From positions 16,170,484-16,234,483 of the forward strand of contig OX155964.1 in NCBI GenBank assembly GCA_944548615.1: a stretch of 64,000 nt of DNA. The letters are read 5' to 3'. Position numbers and translations under genes: made by a program. This document shows positions 31,613 to 43,272 of this stretch, piece after piece. The notes beneath the pieces are model-generated. The model was not told where the DNA came from and did no database searches. It saw only the letters and a list, made by a program, of their open reading frames with translations. Within the stretch, counting starts at the first letter, position 1, and every line of letters starts with the position of its first letter. This DNA comes from Micropterix aruncella (lineage: Eukaryota; Arthropoda; Insecta; Lepidoptera; Micropterigidae).

Positions 31613-32464
31613 GTGATGTCATAGCCAATAATATCATTTATTTATTTACAGGGAAAAACAATTATTATAAATTTTAATTTTTAAAATGACAAACTTTTCG
31701 ATGATGTATAAACTTAAGTGAAATGTTTTATTGTATTTGTTATATTTTTAAGCAAGACATTTGCTTTTTCCTCACTCAAAAAAACGTTCCTCCTGGCTAA
31801 AAGTTCATATTATGTTAGTATTTTTTTCCAGAACGTTGTACATCGAGCAGAAATTTAGAATATAAGAAGCCAAGTGTTCTGGTGGCTTTGGATCTCACAT
31901 GTCTGTGTAGACTTTACCACATCGCTGCCGCTGCATATACACAACTGCCTTTGAATATAGAAGTCTTGTGATTCCGGATAATAGATAGATGAATACTGCG
32001 GTGGGACCATTTTAGTTTGGAAGACACGTGCTTGGTACTTTACTTCTTACAACTTTATGTCAAAATTTCTCGAAGTGAAGTTGTTTCGACTGAGAGAAGC
32101 GATGTTTCCATTTAGTCGTCCATCATCTATTTAGTCGATATAAACAGTTGATTTATGATTGAAATTACCCTATAGTATGTTTGTCCAGCCCTGACGTTCG
32201 TCAAACGTTAGGCAAAAAACATCAGACCAAATGGCCGCCAAACAAGATCATCGCACTGACGCGAGGTCGTCTAACTGTACTCAACTGATCGGGCGCCTCA
32301 GTTCATCCGCGTAATCGTCACAGGCGCCGAGTCCTGGATCAATCATCACTCCGACCGCGCACGAGCAGGCTGCAGCCGAGCAACCTCTATCCGAGGAACC
32401 AAAGTGACCGTAGTGTTAGTGACGAGTAATGTAAACAGGGCCGGTGTTTCATTCTATGGGTGGT
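31613..32464. other. AT-rich then GC-richer, no recognisable gene
   Basis: Nothing supported on either strand. The 32200-32400 part is GC-richer and could hold an exon or promoter, but no splice-bounded frame was found. Confidence 0.35.
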
Positions 32465-32678
32465 TCGTTGTGAATGTGATGAGACTGATCATATCGAGAT
32501 GGCATCTCCGATGAAACTAAGGTTAGCCTTTTAACATCTTTAGTTTTTAAGCTTCTATGTCCTCCTCGTTGTGAATGTGATAAGACTGATTGTTTCGAAA
32601 TGACATCTCCGATGAAATTAAGATTAGTCTTTTAACATCTTTAGTTTCTTTCCTGTCCAGTTTCGATGTCCTCCTCAT
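32465..32678 (+). repeat. Two-unit direct repeat, about 100 bp
   Basis: GTTGTGAATGTGATGAGACTG, GGCATCTCCGATGAAACTA and TTTTAACATCTTTAGTTT recur one unit later as GTTGTGAATGTGATAAGACTG-like, GACATCTCCGATGAAATTA and TTTTAACATCTTTAGTTT. Both units end in a GATGTCCTCCTC-like word. Confidence 0.7.
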
Positions 32679-34021
32679 ATATCTCTACTCTTTGATAGGT
32701 TGAAATCGGTTATCCTATCTTTGGCATAGGTATTCTTAAAATATGTGCCTGACAGTTAGTTATTCACGAATGACTTTCATAACAAACAATACAAATGTGT
32801 GATATAGTTTCACTGCAATATAGATATTAGGAAAATTAAGAATAAGGATAATTTTATATGCGAAATGATATGCTTAAAAAGGTATGTTTGTTATGTAAGT
32901 CTTCCTACATAGACTCGACTATATGTTAGTTGTAAATTGTGAATTTAGCATACTTATCAACGTAATATAACTAAGAAAAGCAGTATGAATCTCAACAATG
33001 GTTTTTAACCGCCGTTTTTTGACCGTTATTATTCAAAAATTGGGTAAAATCGTATTTTTTTTTTCATTTGATTTCTCAATAACAATACTTGTTTAAAATA
33101 TACTAGACAAAATATACAGCGGTTTGAATAGGCGGTTTTTATATAGTGGTTTTATATAAATTTGTATATAATATGTATTTTTTATTTTTTTTCTCTATGA
33201 TAATATATCGGATGGATCACGTACGTTCCTATAGGTAGGGGGATTAATCTAGATATCCGAATATTATGTAATGATACTGCATAATCAAGTAAAAGAAAAT
33301 AATATGTATTTAAAAAAAATAACAAAATAAGAAATGATAATAATAATAATAGTGATATTAGGGTAAAAATGGGATAGTTGCCCAGGAGGATAGACGTTCC
33401 ATGCTCCAAAATTAAGACTTGCAAACATGATACGGTCGCAGATAATACTTATAAGCAAAGTACAACCCCCTGCCCCTCTAGTGTTTGAGCGGCAACCGCG
33501 AAGACTGGACTTGTCGCCTGTATAAAGATAAAGTTCGACGACAGCTCCTGGGGCAACTAACCCACTTTTATTCTATTTAAATTAAATAGAATAAAATTGA
33601 TAGACATTGATATAAAACGTCATTGATATCAATGTCTACGCATAGTATTTTTTTGTTATGTGTGTATGTATGTTGAATCTTCTAAAAATATTAGGTATGC
33701 CCTTATATTTCTGTCATTATGACGGTTTCTCAAGACTCTAGTTGAGTTAGCAATATATGAAAGTGTTTGGTATGAATTTTTGAAATAGAACAACGCATTC
33801 TCGAGTTGTTCGCATTCTCGCAGGCCACAAACACACACACATACAGACGCATACACAATGAAATTTTGCCTCTCATTTGTTTATACAATAAGTCATACAA
33901 TATGGCGGTATTGTATGACAATTGTCAGAAAAGTAGTACTTTTTGGAGACTATTCTCAGAGTCATGGTACGTATTCATAGCCCAGTCAATCCTATATATA
34001 GATGTATACATCCGACCAATC
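32679..34021. other. AT-rich, no recognisable gene
   Basis: Low-complexity stretches at 33300-33360 and an (AC)n at 33832-33842. A palindromic TTTAAATTAAATAGAATAAA cluster lies near 33576. No gene. Confidence 0.4.
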
Positions 34022-34710
34022 AGGGAGCTAACGGGCCCATAAGGGAGCTAACAGGCCCATGATGAGGTGGCCACGATGACCCATGTGTTCAGGGTCGGTC
34101 ACACTCACGGGTCAACACCCATCCGATGGCCTCCACGCATAGGGTGCGAACCTGGGTAGGACACTGGGTCAACCAGTCTCCCCTGGGAATCAAACCTCTG
34201 GCGCTCCTGGACGGTCTGCGCACCGAGCGGCGCAAGGCAATCGATTGTGCTCTCCGACTAACAGTCGGGGGAGTCTGGGAACTGTATTGTTTCCTATAGA
34301 GCGGGGGTGGTTGCCTACCTTACGGCGACTGCTCTTGAAATGACCATTGGCCATCCGATCCCGGTTCAAAGTCGGGCAAAGGACGCCTTGGTCCGCGACA
34401 GATTTTGTGTACACCGTTTCACCGCTTCGTAAGGGAGATGACCGCGCAAGCGACCTCGAACTCAGAACCAATCGAGAGACCGGAGAAATCTGGTCACAAT
34501 TGGAAGCAAGGGCGCGAGTGTCGGCCCGCCAGGTAACATTACTGGCTATCTCGCGGTAAAGGCGTTGGTCTCTTGCGGGTTGTGGCGTAGCTAGAAGTCG
34601 GATTTGTAATGTCCAAAGTCTTCTACGCTGACTGCACGGTCGATAGAACGATGAATCGTTAAAACGTCCTGCGGTGACGGGTTCGCCCGTTGTGGTTGAC
34701 ATCTCAATAT
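34022..34710 (-). repeat. Dispersed GC-rich repeat family G, copy 3 (inverted, most complete)
   Basis: From the plus strand left: AGGGAGCTAACGGGCCCAT (present twice in tandem), GGTGGCCACGATGACCCATG, TGGCCTCCACGCATAGGGTG. It then carries the inverted middle block (TTTCCTATAGAGCGGGGGTG, CGCAAGCGACCTCGAACTC) and the head block ending GACGGGTTCGCCCGTTGTGG. A 170-codon minus-strand frame spans nearly the whole middle; a plus-strand frame of 70 codons is open too, which weakens a coding reading. Confidence 0.7.
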
Positions 34711-34746
34711 ATACATCCGACCTTGTAAAAGGTCATAGATTTCTAT

Positions 34747-34982
34747 TTTTACACGACTGCCCAACAAAAAAGGAGTGTAATGTTTTCAGGTTCATCTATG
34801 TATGCTTTCCGTTCCTTTATTGCACCATATTTTCTACACGCTTGAACCAATTTAGAAGTGTGTGGTATTGTTAAAGGAGTTATATCACCCCAGAGTGTCA
34901 TAGGGTACCTAATGTGCACAAATGTCAATAAATAATTATCTACATAAATATCCAAATGTCAATAAATTAGGATAAATATATA
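34747..34982 (+). mobile_element. MITE family M, 5' two-thirds
   Basis: TTTTTACACGACTGCCCAAC start, AAAAAAGGAGTGTAATGTTT, TTCATCTATGTATGCTTTCC and AAATGTCAATAAATTAGG. It is truncated at about 34982 before the right end. It lies directly after the inverted G copy. Confidence 0.7.
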
Positions 34983-35584
34983 GCACTCTAGTTGAGTTAG
35001 TTGAGTATCCACTTGATGGGATACTCTCTGAGGCCCAATGGGATTTCTGCCATATTTACTTGAAAAATTCGTTTACGCCTAAAATACGCATACAAATATT
35101 CTTGAGAGAAAAATCGTAGTATATTTGTAGTTTTTTCCATAGTATTAAAATTGTATTTTTCCTAAATATATTTAGTATTTTCTTTGTATACGATATTTTC
35201 GTTGTATACGTCGCTTGTAAACGATATTTTCCATGCAAAATTTCACAACGTAATTTCGGTCCGACAAAGCATCTGTGTACCGAATTTCAATACGCCAATA
35301 TTTCGATATTGAAGTATGACTAATGCACCCCTCGGTGGACCGATTTCAACCACAATCTTTCCAACTTTTGCCATGACCGAATGACGCGGACCCGTGAGAT
35401 GCGCCCTGCCAATACTTTTGTATGCCATGATGCCATTCATTACCGCAATGTCGTATCATCATTTAAACCGTGAAAGCATTGTGTGGCACCATTGCGATAA
35501 CTCAAGATTGCCATGCAAGGCAATTAGAACGCCACGATTTATGCAAGTATGTATGTAGTTTCTTCCTCTTGAAGTGCCTCTCCA
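34983..35584. other. Unassigned
   Basis: Frames at 35243-35440 (minus) and 35470-35661 (plus) show no family motif. The stretch 35240-35500 could be degraded transposon coding sequence upstream of nothing recognisable. Confidence 0.35.
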
Positions 35585-35790
35585 TTACTGGAGGTTGGCC
35601 GTTAGCTCTGAATACTTTTGTTGGTCTTGCGCCATCCGGAAAAGCTGTTCCGTACTGGTGATCCCGGTCCACTCTCTGACATTGCACAACCACGACTTTT
35701 TCCTACTTTCACGGCGCCGTTTACCCTCAATTTTGCCCATCAATATCAGTTGGAGCAGCTGATATCTGCCATGCCGCATGCATGTATGTC
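35585..35790 (-). mobile_element. RTE-like LINE, C-terminal tail
   Basis: The minus strand reads GRYQLLQLILMGKIEGKRRR, then ESRKKSWLCNVREWTGI and EQLFRMAQDQQKY, ending SELTANLQ and stop. This is the end of endonuclease-reverse transcriptases of the RTE type ('Y.LLQLI..GKI.GKR..GR...SWL.N...W.......LF..A.D'). It is open over its full length of about 64 codons, with no upstream catalytic part present. Confidence 0.75.
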
Positions 35791-35934
35791 ATGTATGTAG
35801 TACCAGTACTGTAATACAGTGTCAAATGTAAACCGTGAAATGATGCCTTTATTACCAGTCCTCCCAAGGGCATTCACCTTCATTGAACCAACTAGCCAAT
35901 TAAGATAACTATCTTCCTAAAACGACTTTATTGT
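35791..35934. other. Short unassigned spacer
   Basis: Nothing recognisable. Confidence 0.3.
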
Positions 35935-35939
35935 ATGCG

Positions 35940-36815
35940 GCCAATCAAAATCAAAATCAAAATCACAATCAAAATGTTCTTTATTCATATAGACACAATT
36001 AAATATTATTTTTAATTTATGTTCTTATGATGCGTCCAAGCCTTACTCCCAAGCCGTTTTGTCATTTACATAATCAGATATTGTATAGTATGCTTTTTTA
36101 TACAATTTTGCTTTGATGGTAGCTTTAAACTTATTTACAGATAGTTCTCTAATAGTATGAGGAAGTTTGTTATAGAAGCGTATACATTGTCCCAAAAAAG
36201 AATTGCTTATTTTGTGGAGACGAGTAGCACGTACAACAAGGTTATGCTTATGTCTAGTATTAAAATTATGAGTGTCGCTTTTTATTTTAAACTTGTCAAT
36301 ATTCTTGTAGACATACAACAGATTTTCGTATATATATTGTGATGCAACAGTAAGAATATTTATCTCTTTGAATTTTTCTCTAAGTGAAACTCGAGGACCA
36401 AGTTTATATATAGCTCTTACAGCACGTTTCTGTAGTATAAAGATGTTATTGATGTCCGCACAGCTTCCCCAGAGAAGAATCCCATAGGACATAATTCTAT
36501 GAAAAAACTAAAGTATACTATTCTTGCTGTATCTACATCAGTCAGCCGCCTTATTGTTTTAACTGCGTATGCCGCAGAGCTAAGTTTTCCTGACATTTTC
36601 TCAATTTGTGGGCCCCATTGTAATTTGGAGTTATCCCTAGAAACACAGTTGAAGCAACAGGCTCCAGTCTAGTTCCATTTATTTCTACATTGGTTTGTAC
36701 CTGCTTAACATTAGGTGTAGAAAATTTAATCACTTTGGTTTTTCTTTCATTTAATAGTAGGTTATTTACATTAAACCAATGGACAACTTTTGAGAGTGCA
36801 TTGTTCGACATCGCG
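35940..36815 (-). mobile_element. Jockey/CR1-like LINE, post-catalytic half, 3' UTR and tail
   Basis: On the minus strand 36811 to 36551 encodes VVHWFNVNNLLLNERKTKVI, the block just after YADD. A broken piece then carries the LGI..N.NGAHKL motif (LGITPNYNGAHKLRKC). The frame from 36492 to 36043 is intact and encodes MSYGILLWGSCADINNIFIL, QKRAVRAIYKLGPRVSLR and the final FYNKLPHTIRELSVNKFK, then stop. A 3' UTR of about 40-100 bases ends in a (TTTTGATT)n tail at 35940-35970. YADD itself is lost, with at least two frameshifts, so the copy is inactive. Confidence 0.85.
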
Positions 36816-37429
36816 CTTTAAATAGACGAGCTCGTGATCTATTAGCACGCAACTAAACTACACTCATATAATTTTCGTCGTCATGAGTAAGCTGACTGTC
36901 AGTAGTAGAAGTTGTGTATCACGAGAACCTAAAAAAAAAATACGTTTTAAAAATACGCATAATACTCCATTCTTTCTGGACCACTGGCATATAACTAATA
37001 TACATCTTGCATCGATGCTATTAATAAGGGCGTTTCGACATGAGAATGTGTTGATATCCAGTGCAAATATATTATTATCATATCATTGTGTAGAATTATG
37101 TTAGGTTTAATCGAAAAATTAATATATGTGTATTTCCGATGTCATCGAGGCGCAGCATGCGGTTTTGAGTGTGTAATAAAATTAATCTGGCATTTTCCAT
37201 TTCCCCATTGCAACCGTCTGGAAGATTTTCTCTCAGCTTAGTAGTTCACACTACTCGGGGTCTCACTTTTTGATATTGCTTGACGTCATCGGCGTACAAT
37301 AGGGTGCTAATATTCCTTACAACATAAGAGATATTGTTACAAGGAAAGAAAATCACGCAGAGTTGAACTATTCGGAATAGACGATTGAGTGAAGATATCG
37401 TTATACAGGTTGAGTTTTAATTAACCAGC
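36816..37429. other. No recognisable gene
   Basis: Short chance frame at 36883-37104 only. Confidence 0.4.
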
Positions 37430-37680
37430 ATTCTTTAAGGGGGTGAATCAGTACAAGCAAGTATATAATAACTTTTAAATGGGGACCTCGAGCCTGTGAC
37501 CAGTCGGAAGGACGGAGTTATCCTAAATGTTAATTCCAGACATAGATATCCTTCCAAAAGTGGTAGTTAGGGGGCGAGGGTGCCCGCTTTGTACCATTGC
37601 TGGTGCCTCGCCTAAGGCGTTGGCCTATAACGGGCTTGTTGGCGGAGCTAGACAGTAGATTGTCTTGTCGCATTTTTATA
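37430..37680 (-). repeat. Dispersed GC-rich repeat family G, copy 4 (inverted, partial)
   Basis: TGACCAGTCGGAAGGACGG, GGTGCCTCGCCTAAGGCGTT and GGCTTGTTGGCGGAGCTAGA are the complement of the block CGGCGAGGCACC.../CCAGCAAACCG in copy 1. It lacks both end blocks. Confidence 0.55.
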
Positions 37681-37811
37681 CAGGCTGATTACAACAACAC
37701 ATAAATAATACGAGAAGATACAATGCCATCTGTTAGTCTATCTGAGCGTTAAAGTACGTATTTTTTACATATTGAAGCCATTACCTAATTAAAAATGGGC
37801 ATCCTTATGTC

Positions 37812-37925
37812 AAATTCAAATTCAAATTCTTTATTTATCAAAATTCATAGTTACATATACAGATTAATTAAACCTAACCTTACTGGATCGCACGAAACGT
37901 CCGCACTAAGGTAGGCTCAGATACG
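37812..37925 (-). mobile_element. LINE 3' end (inverted) with stem-loop
   Basis: On the minus strand: GAGCCTACCTTAGTGCGGACG, an ACCTTA...TAAGGT stem (37877-37912), then AT-rich sequence, AATAAAGAATTTG and a (GAATTT)n tail at 37812-37835. GCCTACCTTAGT is shared with the LINE end at 30020. Confidence 0.55.
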
Positions 37926-38189
37926 TATAATAAAATAAATACCTACTGCCTAATGAGAATTAAATGTTACATTGAAGAATGCAGTAAAATCAATTAAAAA
38001 TATTCGCAAAAACCTAGAATGACAGATAGGTAAAGTAATACTAAAATTTTAAACTATCAATTTCAACAAAAATATTTATGGAAATAAAATAAAATCAAAC
38101 AATTTTTAAAATAAAAATTCAATAATAAATAAAATTTCAAATAATATTCAATCTAATACGCTATACGTTTAATGTATACAAGACAGCAC
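37926..38189. other. AT-rich spacer
   Basis: A/T simple sequence; no gene. Confidence 0.35.
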
Positions 38190-38822
38190 CTCGCAGAAAC
38201 TGCAATTAATGCGGACATTCACTAGCACCATACCCGCGGTAGCTCCCTTGTGCGTACCTCGAATACGATTGGCAAAAGTACAGAAAAGCTACATATACCT
38301 TAGCATTCAATTCTATAATCTACTCCGTACTATTGTTAAACAGCTGGAAACGCCAAATTAAAAAACAACAAGGAGATGCTGATAGGCCACCCTTTCTATG
38401 ATCTGGCCGAATTTGAGGACCATGACTTTTCATTTGCCCATTTAAATTTCTTAAAAAAGTAGAGTCCTATTATCTGGTTATTTTATTTGATCTTATATTT
38501 GTACTTTTAGTTTTTAAATGCATGTCGTCGTAGTTTCAATTTGATTATTTAACATTTTACTGACAATTTTTGAATTTTTTAAGAATTTTACTACGTATCT
38601 TTTCGAGTTATTGACTGTTTCAAATATTATGCTTCTATTTTGATTATATTTATATATATAGTTTGACAATATAGTGGTTAAATTCTTGACTACCTATTTA
38701 TGATCAGTAAAGAGTAGTAACAGGACTTACTACCTAACACGATTATTTTGACACGCCCAAGAGCGTTTTTTAGCCGTCAATTGGATACGACGAAAATGTA
38801 ATGTAATGTAATGTATCTAATC
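38190..38822 (+). mobile_element. LINE 3' part with (TAATG)n tail
   Basis: In one frame CVPRIRLAKVQKSYIYLAF and in another EMLIGHPFYDLAEFEDH are recognisable as the last ~60 codons of a reverse transcriptase ORF ('VPR.RL.KVQKS....A...YN.LP.....' then 'K..L......Y'). The 3' UTR follows and ends GTAATGTAATGTAATG at 38800-38815. Several frameshifts; dead. Confidence 0.5.
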
Positions 38823-39236
38823 AATGATATTACTAAACATACGAGGAAATATCCAAGCACCTAACGATTAGTGTTCAATTGATATTTTGTAAGAAAAGAA
38901 AGTTACTATCTAGTGATGCGGGACACGTGCATCACTCTATAGTACATACACGTACGCTGACCAATGGTCACTTGCAATAATAATAGTAATAATTTATGAT
39001 TTTAAAGTGCCATACGGCAGCTTATCGCAATCGTAAGACTTTCTAAGACTAATGGACTAGATAAAAATACCCACTGGCGACGTATTGAAAATGAAATAAC
39101 TGCTAAAAATAGAGATAGGCTAATCATGACCACGCCTGTGTAATTTTGCATGATGAGAGTAATCTCGGATACTTTGTAATTTCGAGAAATAATTCCACTT
39201 GTAATTTTAAATTTACACGTATCTATTTCTTGACAC

Positions 39237-40460
39237 TTGAATATGCCTCTATTTCTAGAGAATGTAAATCGAATCAATCCTGTTAATGGTAGAATTGTAT
39301 CCTTAGCGGATGACACTGTCCTTCTTACTGCGACTAATAATTGGAATGACACATTCTCCAAAGCTCAAAGTAACTTGGAACTGGCTAAAACTTGGATCGA
39401 CAATCATATTTTAACGCTAAATTCTGCGAAATCTAAATTTATCACTTTCAGCTTGCGGGGAAATCCCAGCCAGGATCTCAACCAAACACTTGCCATTCAT
39501 ACTGACAAATGCTTGGATAAGAATAGATGTGTATGTACTAAATTAAGCAAATCTGCAACAGTCCCCTACTTAGGCATAACGGTAGATGAGAAGCTATGTT
39601 GGGAAAACCAGATTGCAAATTTGAGTTCGAGAATTAGAAAGCTGGTTTATGTATTTCTTCGGCTGCGCAACATTCTGTCCAAAACAACCATAAGAATGGT
39701 ATACATGGCCTTGTGTCAGAGTATTTTGTCCTACGGAGTCGCGGCATGGGGCGCTACTACTAATGGTAATCTGGATAGATTGACAAAAGCGCAGAAATTA
39801 TTATTGAGAGTAATTCACAGGAAAAACCGGCGTCATCCATCTGCCTTGTTATTTTCCCAATCCCATGTGCTATCAGCTAAAGCGCTTCTTGCACTCTACA
39901 AATCTAGAGATGACCATGCCCGAACTCAAAACAATCTGAACACAAGAATGTCCGCTATTATTAATTACATAATTCCGTCAGTCAGGACAACATTTGCCCA
40001 GAGACATATATTCTACATAGCCCCAAAATTATATAATTCCCTAAGTGAAAACATGAAAATGTATCGTAACATAAAAATATTTAAAGCAAACCATAATAGA
40101 TGGCTACTTAACACGGGATATGTAAAATCTGATCAACTTCTTTGCAACGCACGACAATTTATTTAGTATCACTTATCTATTTTTCTTAATTAAATTTTAT
40201 TAAATTTGAACAATAAATGTATATATTTAATGCATAGCTATATATTTTATAAAATCGGTATATTTATATTTATGTGTATATACAGGTGGTGGGTCCAAAT
40301 AATATTTTTTTTTTAAAAACATTTAATTTCCTAAAATTGCTTAAAAATATGCACATCTAGAGACGGGCCAAATTATGGCCTAGTTAGATGTGCTATTAGC
40401 AGGAAAGGTCATGTAAGATGTGTTAAACCTCCCTATATTGATTATTCAATAATTTATATA
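39237..40460 (+). mobile_element. Best-preserved LINE: C-terminal half of reverse transcriptase, intact to stop
   Basis: About 309 codons are open to the stop at 40164. The motif VSLADDTVLL holds the catalytic pair DD (LADD in place of YADD). It is followed by AKTWIDNHILTLNSAKSKF, VPYLGITVDEKLCWENQI, MVYMALCQSILSYGVAAWGA and APKLYNSLSENMK. A stop codon (39231-39233) lies just ahead in frame. The fingers and palm upstream of YADD and the endonuclease are missing, so it is a 5'-truncated insertion. The 3' UTR contains a stem-loop at 40351-40393. It is the youngest-looking LINE here, but cannot be autonomous. Confidence 0.9.
40351..40393 (+). other. LINE 3'-UTR stem-loop, divergent copy
   Basis: GCACATCTA (40351-40359) pairs with TAGATGTGC (40385-40393). 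An inner GGCCA/TGGCC stem surrounds a short AT loop. The right strand keeps GGCCTAGTTAG, the string common to the other LINE stem-loops, but the outer stem sequence differs on both sides. Confidence 0.55.
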
Positions 40461-40829
40461 ACTATTATAAGATTACATGATCAATGAACTGTATACCTAA
40501 TCATAAGTAGGTACCTAAATTTAAAAAAAGTAAAATTAAAAAAATCTGTCTCTCTCTCAGTCTTACAACCGAAGGGTGACGGGGAAAACCGATCTATGTA
40601 TTTTTTTTGTCAAATTGTTATCTTGTGGCTTGTTCCCAAACAAATCGAAGCAATAATCGATTTTAGAAAGAAAGATCATAGTCTGCCCTTAAATGAAGGT
40701 GAAGAAAGCTTGTGACGAATGTCGAAGTGTGACTTGTGACGATAACTAAAGCCATACAATTCAATCCATAGTAATTTTGCGCTACGAAAATAATTTTGAT
40801 CTTTAACAATCCACACCTTACAGAGTGAT
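40461..40829. other. Spacer between two LINEs
   Basis: AT-rich; no gene. Confidence 0.35.
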
Positions 40830-41372
40830 GTCGGCTAAATTTTTGGGTTTTGTTATCAACAGCACTCTACTATGGAACTTACACATCGATGCCCTGTGAG
40901 TTAAATTTGTGAGATACTATTCAGGTTAGTGCCGATCCTTGAGAAAGTGGCGCTTAGAGTATGCTATTTTACGTATGTGCAAGCACTTTCATCGTACGGA
41001 TTTGAATTGTGGGGTCCAGTGGCAGATAGCAACCGGATCTTCATGATGTATAAGCGGGCTGTGTGAAGTGAGCTAGATATTGGGCATATCTGGGTCACTC
41101 AAAGATAACAACCGCATCCACCATGTACCTCAAGGATTTTCCGTTTAGGTCATCAGGCACTTAGCAAATGTTGACGTAAACGGCATTTTCTATGATTATC
41201 CGACAAGATCCACGAAGAAAATCTGACAGCTTGGTACACGTCATTGGTTCAAAAATACATATTATCGATTAAACGATTCTATAAACTCAGCGCCGAGCGA
41301 AGTAATATTCAGGAGGCGTCTGGAAACATTTGTCATCGACAATGTTTTTCACAGCGTTGAAGGTTTTCATTA
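40830..41372 (+). mobile_element. Degraded LINE reverse transcriptase C-terminal part
   Basis: Broken frames give KFLGFVINSTLLWNLHIDAL ('LG..I...L.W..HI'), then LEKVALRVCYFTYVQALSSY, GFELWGPVADSNRIFMMYKR and AV ('YG...WG......I...QK.A'). Stops and frameshifts throughout; an old copy. It ends just before the (TA)n tract. Confidence 0.65.
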
Positions 41373-41382
41373 CGTAAAAGTG

Positions 41383-41579
<197 letters not shown>

Positions 41580-41601
41580 CGTCTATCTCACAAATCGTGT
41601 T

Positions 41602-42075
41602 CTATTTTAATATATATTTTATTAATGTCTCCGTTTCTTGTCGACCCATACTCAAAAGTGACTTAGTTAGGTTTTTCTTTACGCCGTGACTAGTCCTAGA
41701 TTTCAGTCCTATAGGTAAAACACTATTCATTTTGTTGAACAGTCGAGAAGCAATGTAAGAAAGTTTTTGCGCAAAACTTGTTCTCTTTTTTTGGATTAAG
41801 TGCTGTCTGTTTGTCATGTTACTTTATGATGTGTTGAATATAGATGATAATTCTCATGTTTATAGTAGTAGAGTAGGACTGCCTTAGCGTATATCTGACG
41901 AACGTCTAGGACTTTAGATTCCTTGTACAAGCTCTCAGAAGAATACCGGAAAGGTTTTTTGTATTACTCTTAAAAGCGACTTTTGGGCCTTAATTAGAGG
42001 ATCAAGTGCTCGCAGCGAGGCTCCACCCCAAGCTATGATTCCGTATGCTAGTAAGTTATATATCATTATTATGTG
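41602..42075 (-). mobile_element. LINE reverse transcriptase C-terminal part (copy 1)
   Basis: The minus strand reads NLLAYGIIAWGGASLRALDP, then LIKAQKSLLRVIQKTFPVF. After a frame break near 41930 it continues with ELVQGIKVLDVRQIYAKAV-like text. The final frame 41817-41602 encodes KRTSFAQKLSYIASRLFNKM and stops. This is the terminal third of a Jockey/CR1-like ORF. Its 3' end abuts the (TA)n tract. Confidence 0.75.
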
Positions 42076-42972
42076 TATTATATAGGTCAATAGGGAAAAA
42101 ACGAGACACTGGTGCCTCGGCGCCTAGCTGTAGACAAACCATTTTTTTTACGTGATTTATACCTATTTATAAGTTTAAATTTCGAATTTCTAACTGATAT
42201 GGTATTGAATATGATGTCCTACTGTGGAGTACTATAACGTACATTGAGGATATGTTTAAATTAACATGCTGAATTTACCGAGCCATACGTGAAATAATAG
42301 GCCTTTGTCCAGGGTAACTGTCGAGAGCACCTCAAAAAACTAGGGATATTGACAGGTTTATGCAGTTTTGCCCAAAAAGCTGTTTGACAATTTTACCACA
42401 ATAAGAGTTTGGTATTATATGTATCTCATCAGGCAGTCCATCGGCAAGACAGGAGTATCTAGACTCATTACCACCAAGCGATTATACCACGTATGGCAAT
42501 AATTCAGGCCACTAGTCTGTAGGAATTAAAGTTTTTAATTGGTTGCCTGATACTGAAATAAATCCAATATATTGATTTTTTAAGAGATTCATTCGAGCAC
42601 ACTGAAATTAATTCCTACTGAAAATTAAAATACACGCACATAACGACATCGAGAAATAATATAATAAAAAATAATAACATTTAAAACAAAATGTAGCTGA
42701 TTGTGGAAAAATAAATCTATTTTCATCAATTGTTGAGTGACTATTAAGAAATAATGTATTATTCTTAAATAACATAATAATGTCATGAACAAAAATCTGT
42801 ATTCTGTCTTCTGTATTTATAATGGAACTGATATGGAAGGAATGTGATCTGTGTAAAGGTGAATCCGTTGGAAAATAAAAATATATATTCGTTTCGTTTC
42901 TTGGTCCGGCTGTAAATTTACTCAAATTACCCTCGTATACCAGCTACTGCATAAACATATATATTGTATACT
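42076..42972. other. Unassigned (copy 1)
   Basis: AT-rich sequence, with a minus-strand frame of 105 codons at 42608-42925 that is interrupted in copy 2 by a homopolymer difference; no motif. Confidence 0.35.
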
Positions 42973-43272
42973 GGATGAGTTTTTAATTAGTGACATCCCT
43001 GAAGTGGGTGAAACAATAAGAGCTAATAAACAACTTTTAAAAAAAATGGAAAAACAAAAAAAAATATATGAGAATTTTTATTTTTTGAAAAAAGCTTTAA
43101 ATTTTTAATTTTATAAAAATAAAATTTGCCATCTGGCGGTAAGTAAAATATCGTAAATATTGTTTATTAAGTTTTCCAAATCTTCCAAAACAAAAAACAT
43201 CTATTAAAAGTTTCTTATTTACTCATACTGGTTCACCCACTTCAAGGATGTTCTATAAAAAACTCACCCTTT
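42973..43272. mobile_element. MITE with about 70-bp inverted ends (copy 1)
   Basis: Left: GGATGAGTTTTTAATTAGTG, ACATCCCTGAAGTGGGTGAA, then AATAAACAACTTTTAA. Right, complemented: GGGTGAGTTTTTTATAGAAC, ATCCTTGAAGTGGGTGAACC and AAGAAACTTTTAA. Total about 300 bp, non-coding. The second copy is at 51354-51653. Confidence 0.65.

Noticed and set aside
34190..34702. 170-codon minus-strand frame
   Set aside because: It lies wholly inside the family G repeat, and the opposite strand is also partly open. I keep it as a question under findings, not as a gene.
39002..39361. 119-codon minus-strand frame
   Set aside because: It overlaps the start of the LINE reverse transcriptase on the plus strand and has no motif.
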